From an uncultured Actinomycetes bacterium (lineage in GTDB: Bacteria; Actinomycetota; Acidimicrobiia; Acidimicrobiales; Ilumatobacteraceae), in the NCBI GenBank assembly GCA_903925985.1, contig CAIYHK010000074.1, positions 1 through 16,053 of the forward strand: a DNA stretch of 16,053 bases. The letters run 5' to 3'. A program made the position numbers and the translations under genes. The notes beneath the pieces were generated by a model. It did not search any database. It worked only from the letters and a program-made list of their open reading frames with translations, and was not told the origin of the DNA. Positions 14,046 through 16,053 of this stretch are shown piece by piece; the stretch's first letter is position 1; the number at the start of each line of letters is the position of its first letter.

Positions 14046-15545
14046 ATGTTTGCCTCAATCAAATCAGCAACTCTTGTCGGCATCACTGGTACCGCAATGA
14101 ATGTCGAAGTGCACATTGGTAACGGTTTGCCTGGGTTCACCATTGTTGGCACGCCAGATGAAGCATGTCGCGAATCAAGAGATCGTGTGCGTGCAGCGCT
14201 ACTAAGCAGTGGTTGCTCATGGCCTTCGCGCCGGATCACGGTGAATCTCGCGCGAAGTGGTCAGCGCAAAGGTGGTGCGGGGCTTGACCTCGCGATTGCA
14301 GTCGCAGTTCTTGTCGTCGAAGGAGTGATACCCGCGGATGCCGTAGAACAATTCTCGTTCATTGCTGAGCTCGGGTTGGATGGGAGATTGCGCACTGTTC
14401 CAGGCGTTGTGCCGTTGGTGGCTGCAGTGCGCGCAGGCACGGTGGTTACAGCACTAGGAGCCGTGCCACCAGGGCTCAGTTTTGCGGGCAACGTTGTGTA
14501 TGCCGACAACCTCGCTGCGGTAATCGCGGCACTTGTTGGCGATGGTTGCTGGACCCATCCAAGCAGTGAGCCATCAGATGTAGATGCCGACACATCAACT
14601 GTGGATCTATCCGATGTGAAAGGTCAGCCAGTAGCGCGCTTTGCACTCGAAGTTGCCGCAGCCGGTGCGCATCACATCTTGTTGTTTGGTCCACCTGGGT
14701 CTGGCAAAACCATGCTTGCGAATCGCCTGCCCACGCTTTTGCCGCCGCTCGCGGGGGACGCCGCAATCACTGCCACGCTCATTCATTCTGCTGCGGGGCT
14801 CCCAACTGGTGTCGTGATTGCTCCTCCATTTCGAGCACCACATCATTCTTCGTCCACGGTTGCCATGATTGGTGGTGGCGACACGGGTATGCGTCCTGGC
14901 GAGGTCAGCCTCGCCACTTCGGGAGTGTTGTTCCTGGACGAGATGGGGGAGTTCGCACCCGCAACCCTTGATGCCCTGCGTCAACCACTAGAAGAAGGCG
15001 TGGTTCGCGTGGCGCGTGCGCGAGCCAGCATCACGTTGCCCGCAAAGTTCCTACTTGTTGGTTCCACAAATCCGTGCCCTTGTGGTGGTGGAGCACCTGG
15101 TGCATGCGTTTGTGATGAGTCAGCGATTAATCGCTACCTGCGGCGCTTATCGGGCCCACTGCTTGATCGATTTGATCTGCGCATTGCCCTTGGTCGTCCC
15201 GCCGCGGAGCAAATTGTTTCCACTGAGTTAGGTGAGTGCTCAGCATTGGTGCGTGATCGGGTTAGTCGCGTGCGCGACCTTGCCACCGCTCGCGGTTGGT
15301 TAAACGCCGACATCCCACAGGACCAGCTTGATGCGGTTGCTCCGCTCAGCAGAGAAGCGGTCAACCTTTTGCGCAATGCGTTGGAGTTAGGCAACCTCAC
15401 TGGGCGTGGTTACCATCGCGTGCGCCGTGTGGGACGCACGATTGCTGATCTTCGCCATGGTGGCGAGATTGTGCAAGAGGATGACATCGTTGCTGCGCTG
15501 TCGCTGCGCCAATCGCTTAACACCAGATCGAAGGTAAAGCTGTGA
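14046..15545 (+). CDS. comM: YifB/ComM family Mg-chelatase-like AAA+ ATPase
   Basis: 499 residues, the family's normal length. The N-terminal Lon-protease-like fold (about 1–170) contains VEVHIGNGLPGFTIVG and KGGAGLDLAIAVAVL. The AAA+ Mg-chelatase domain follows: Walker A GPPGSGKT (215–222), RAPHHSSS, Walker B VLFLDEM (294–300), a cysteine cluster CPCGGG...CVC (344, 346, 354, 356) and the arginine finger segment LLDRFDL. The C-terminal helical domain has GNLTGRGYHRVRRVGRTIADL. In naturally transformable bacteria ComM is a hexameric helicase that promotes branch migration of incoming DNA. It overlaps dprA by 4 bp (GTGA), so the two are translationally coupled. Confidence 0.96.
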   Translation: MFASIKSATLVGITGTAMNVEVHIGNGLPGFTIVGTPDEACRESRDRVRAALLSSGCSWPSRRITVNLARSGQRKGGAGLDLAIAVAVLVVEGVIPADAVEQFSFIAELGLDGRLRTVPGVVPLVAAVRAGTVVTALGAVPPGLSFAGNVVYADNLAAVIAALVGDGCWTHPSSEPSDVDADTSTVDLSDVKGQPVARFALEVAAAGAHHILLFGPPGSGKTMLANRLPTLLPPLAGDAAITATLIHSAAGLPTGVVIAPPFRAPHHSSSTVAMIGGGDTGMRPGEVSLATSGVLFLDEMGEFAPATLDALRQPLEEGVVRVARARASITLPAKFLLVGSTNPCPCGGGAPGACVCDESAINRYLRRLSGPLLDRFDLRIALGRPAAEQIVSTELGECSALVRDRVSRVRDLATARGWLNADIPQDQLDAVAPLSREAVNLLRNALELGNLTGRGYHRVRRVGRTIADLRHGGEIVQEDDIVAALSLRQSLNTRSKVKL

Positions 15546-16053
15546 ACACCGAAGATATCGGTGTCGTCGCAGCACTTGCCGCTCTGCCAAATATCACACC
15601 ACGCAGGCTCTCTTTACTGTTGTCATTTGGCTCACCAGATGTTGTTTGGCTGGCATTGCGTGGAGATGCTGAGTGCGCGGGGGTCCGAGATATCGCACGT
15701 CATGCTGGGATGGAGGTGGTTTGGCGTGATTTCTGCAGTGCTGCAACTGCAAAGCGTTACGCAGAGGCCTGCACAGCGCATGAAATTGGTGTCACGCATG
15801 TGCACGCTGATGATTATCCGCAGCGGCTTGCACTTGATTATCAGGCGCCTGCGGTGCTCTTCTACAAAGGGCGATTGTCGGCAATTGATTCAGTGGTGAA
15901 ATGTGCTGTTGTCGGTACACGATCGGCGAGTCCGATGGGGCGACTCTTTGCCGAACACTTGGGGCACGATCTTGCTGCACAAGGTGTTGCAGTAGTTAGT
16001 GGCCTGGCAAAAGGAATAGATGCATCAGCCCACTCCGGCGTGAGACACGCATC
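15542..16053 (+). CDS. dprA: DNA processing protein DprA (3' partial)
   Basis: About 170 residues from GTG 15542; the gene runs off the window. DprA/Smf binds single-stranded DNA and loads RecA during transformation. Visible features are a helical N-terminal SAM/HhH-like region (ALPNITPRRLSLLLSFGSPDVVW), the YPQRLALDYQAPAVLFYKGRL segment, and the start of the Rossmann core: CAVVGTRSASPMGR followed by VVSGLAKGIDASAHSG, the family signature. A GAAGG Shine-Dalgarno lies 7 nt before the GTG. It overlaps the comM stop by 4 bp. Confidence 0.95.
   Translation, partial: MNTEDIGVVAALAALPNITPRRLSLLLSFGSPDVVWLALRGDAECAGVRDIARHAGMEVVWRDFCSAATAKRYAEACTAHEIGVTHVHADDYPQRLALDYQAPAVLFYKGRLSAIDSVVKCAVVGTRSASPMGRLFAEHLGHDLAAQGVAVVSGLAKGIDASAHSGVRHA

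Noticed and set aside
14261..15400. Long minus-strand open frames inside comM (and similar frames opposite other genes)
   Set aside because: They show no recognisable motifs and lie opposite a fully conserved protein; they are by-products of codon bias.
1..16053. Mobile elements, CRISPR arrays, phage or defence genes
   Set aside because: No transposase, integrase, direct-repeat array or known defence domain was found on either strand.

Overview
The window reads as a chromosomal segment of an actinobacterium of moderate GC (by eye a little over 50%). The gene order mec–cysM–murI–rph–rdgB is the mycobacterial Rv1334–Rv1341 neighbourhood with some members missing. The Thr-rich linker before an LPxTG-type anchor and the comM–dprA pair also fit Actinobacteria. 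A freshwater or marine Acidimicrobiia-like lineage is my best guess from protein style, but this is inference. There is no sign of phage, insertion sequences, CRISPR or plasmid functions; most of it is core genome.

Layout. Positions 1–1216 hold the 3' part of a CoA-disulfide reductase with a C-terminal rhodanese domain, converging on smpB (minus). smpB is divergent from mec (JAMM peptidase) across 40 bp that contain a 10-bp-arm dyad. mec is followed by cysM (O-phosphoserine sulfhydrylase), murI, rph and rdgB, all on the plus strand. The sulfur-carrier gene cysO, which normally lies between mec and cysM, is not there. Next, on the minus strand (8674→5443), come a tRNA with anticodon UAG, a membrane-anchored endonuclease/exonuclease/phosphatase protein starting 2 nt after it, and a 711-residue secreted, cysteine-paired, LPPTG-anchored surface protein. 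An IclR regulator is divergent from the tRNA and precedes two fold-type-II PLP enzymes (504 and 425 aa) that look like a small uncharacterised amino-acid metabolism unit. A beta-carbonic anhydrase (minus) and clpP (plus) share a 35-bp divergent promoter region. A small lipoprotein (minus), comM and the start of dprA close the window.

Two architectural trends stand out. First, many genes (mec, murI, rph, the IclR gene, both PLP genes, the carbonic anhydrase, clpP, the lipoprotein) have a TANNNT-like -10 hexamer 5–7 nt before the start codon and no Shine-Dalgarno, as expected of leaderless transcripts. Only comM, dprA and the surface protein show convincing Shine-Dalgarno sequences. Second, all four convergent gene pairs overlap or abut, leaving no room for a separate terminator.

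The most interesting items are the IclR/two-PLP-enzyme cluster of unknown substrate, the tRNA with a leucine anticodon but a short variable loop, its 2-nt junction to a protein gene, the missing cysO, and the surface protein with about seven C-x8-C-type repeats.
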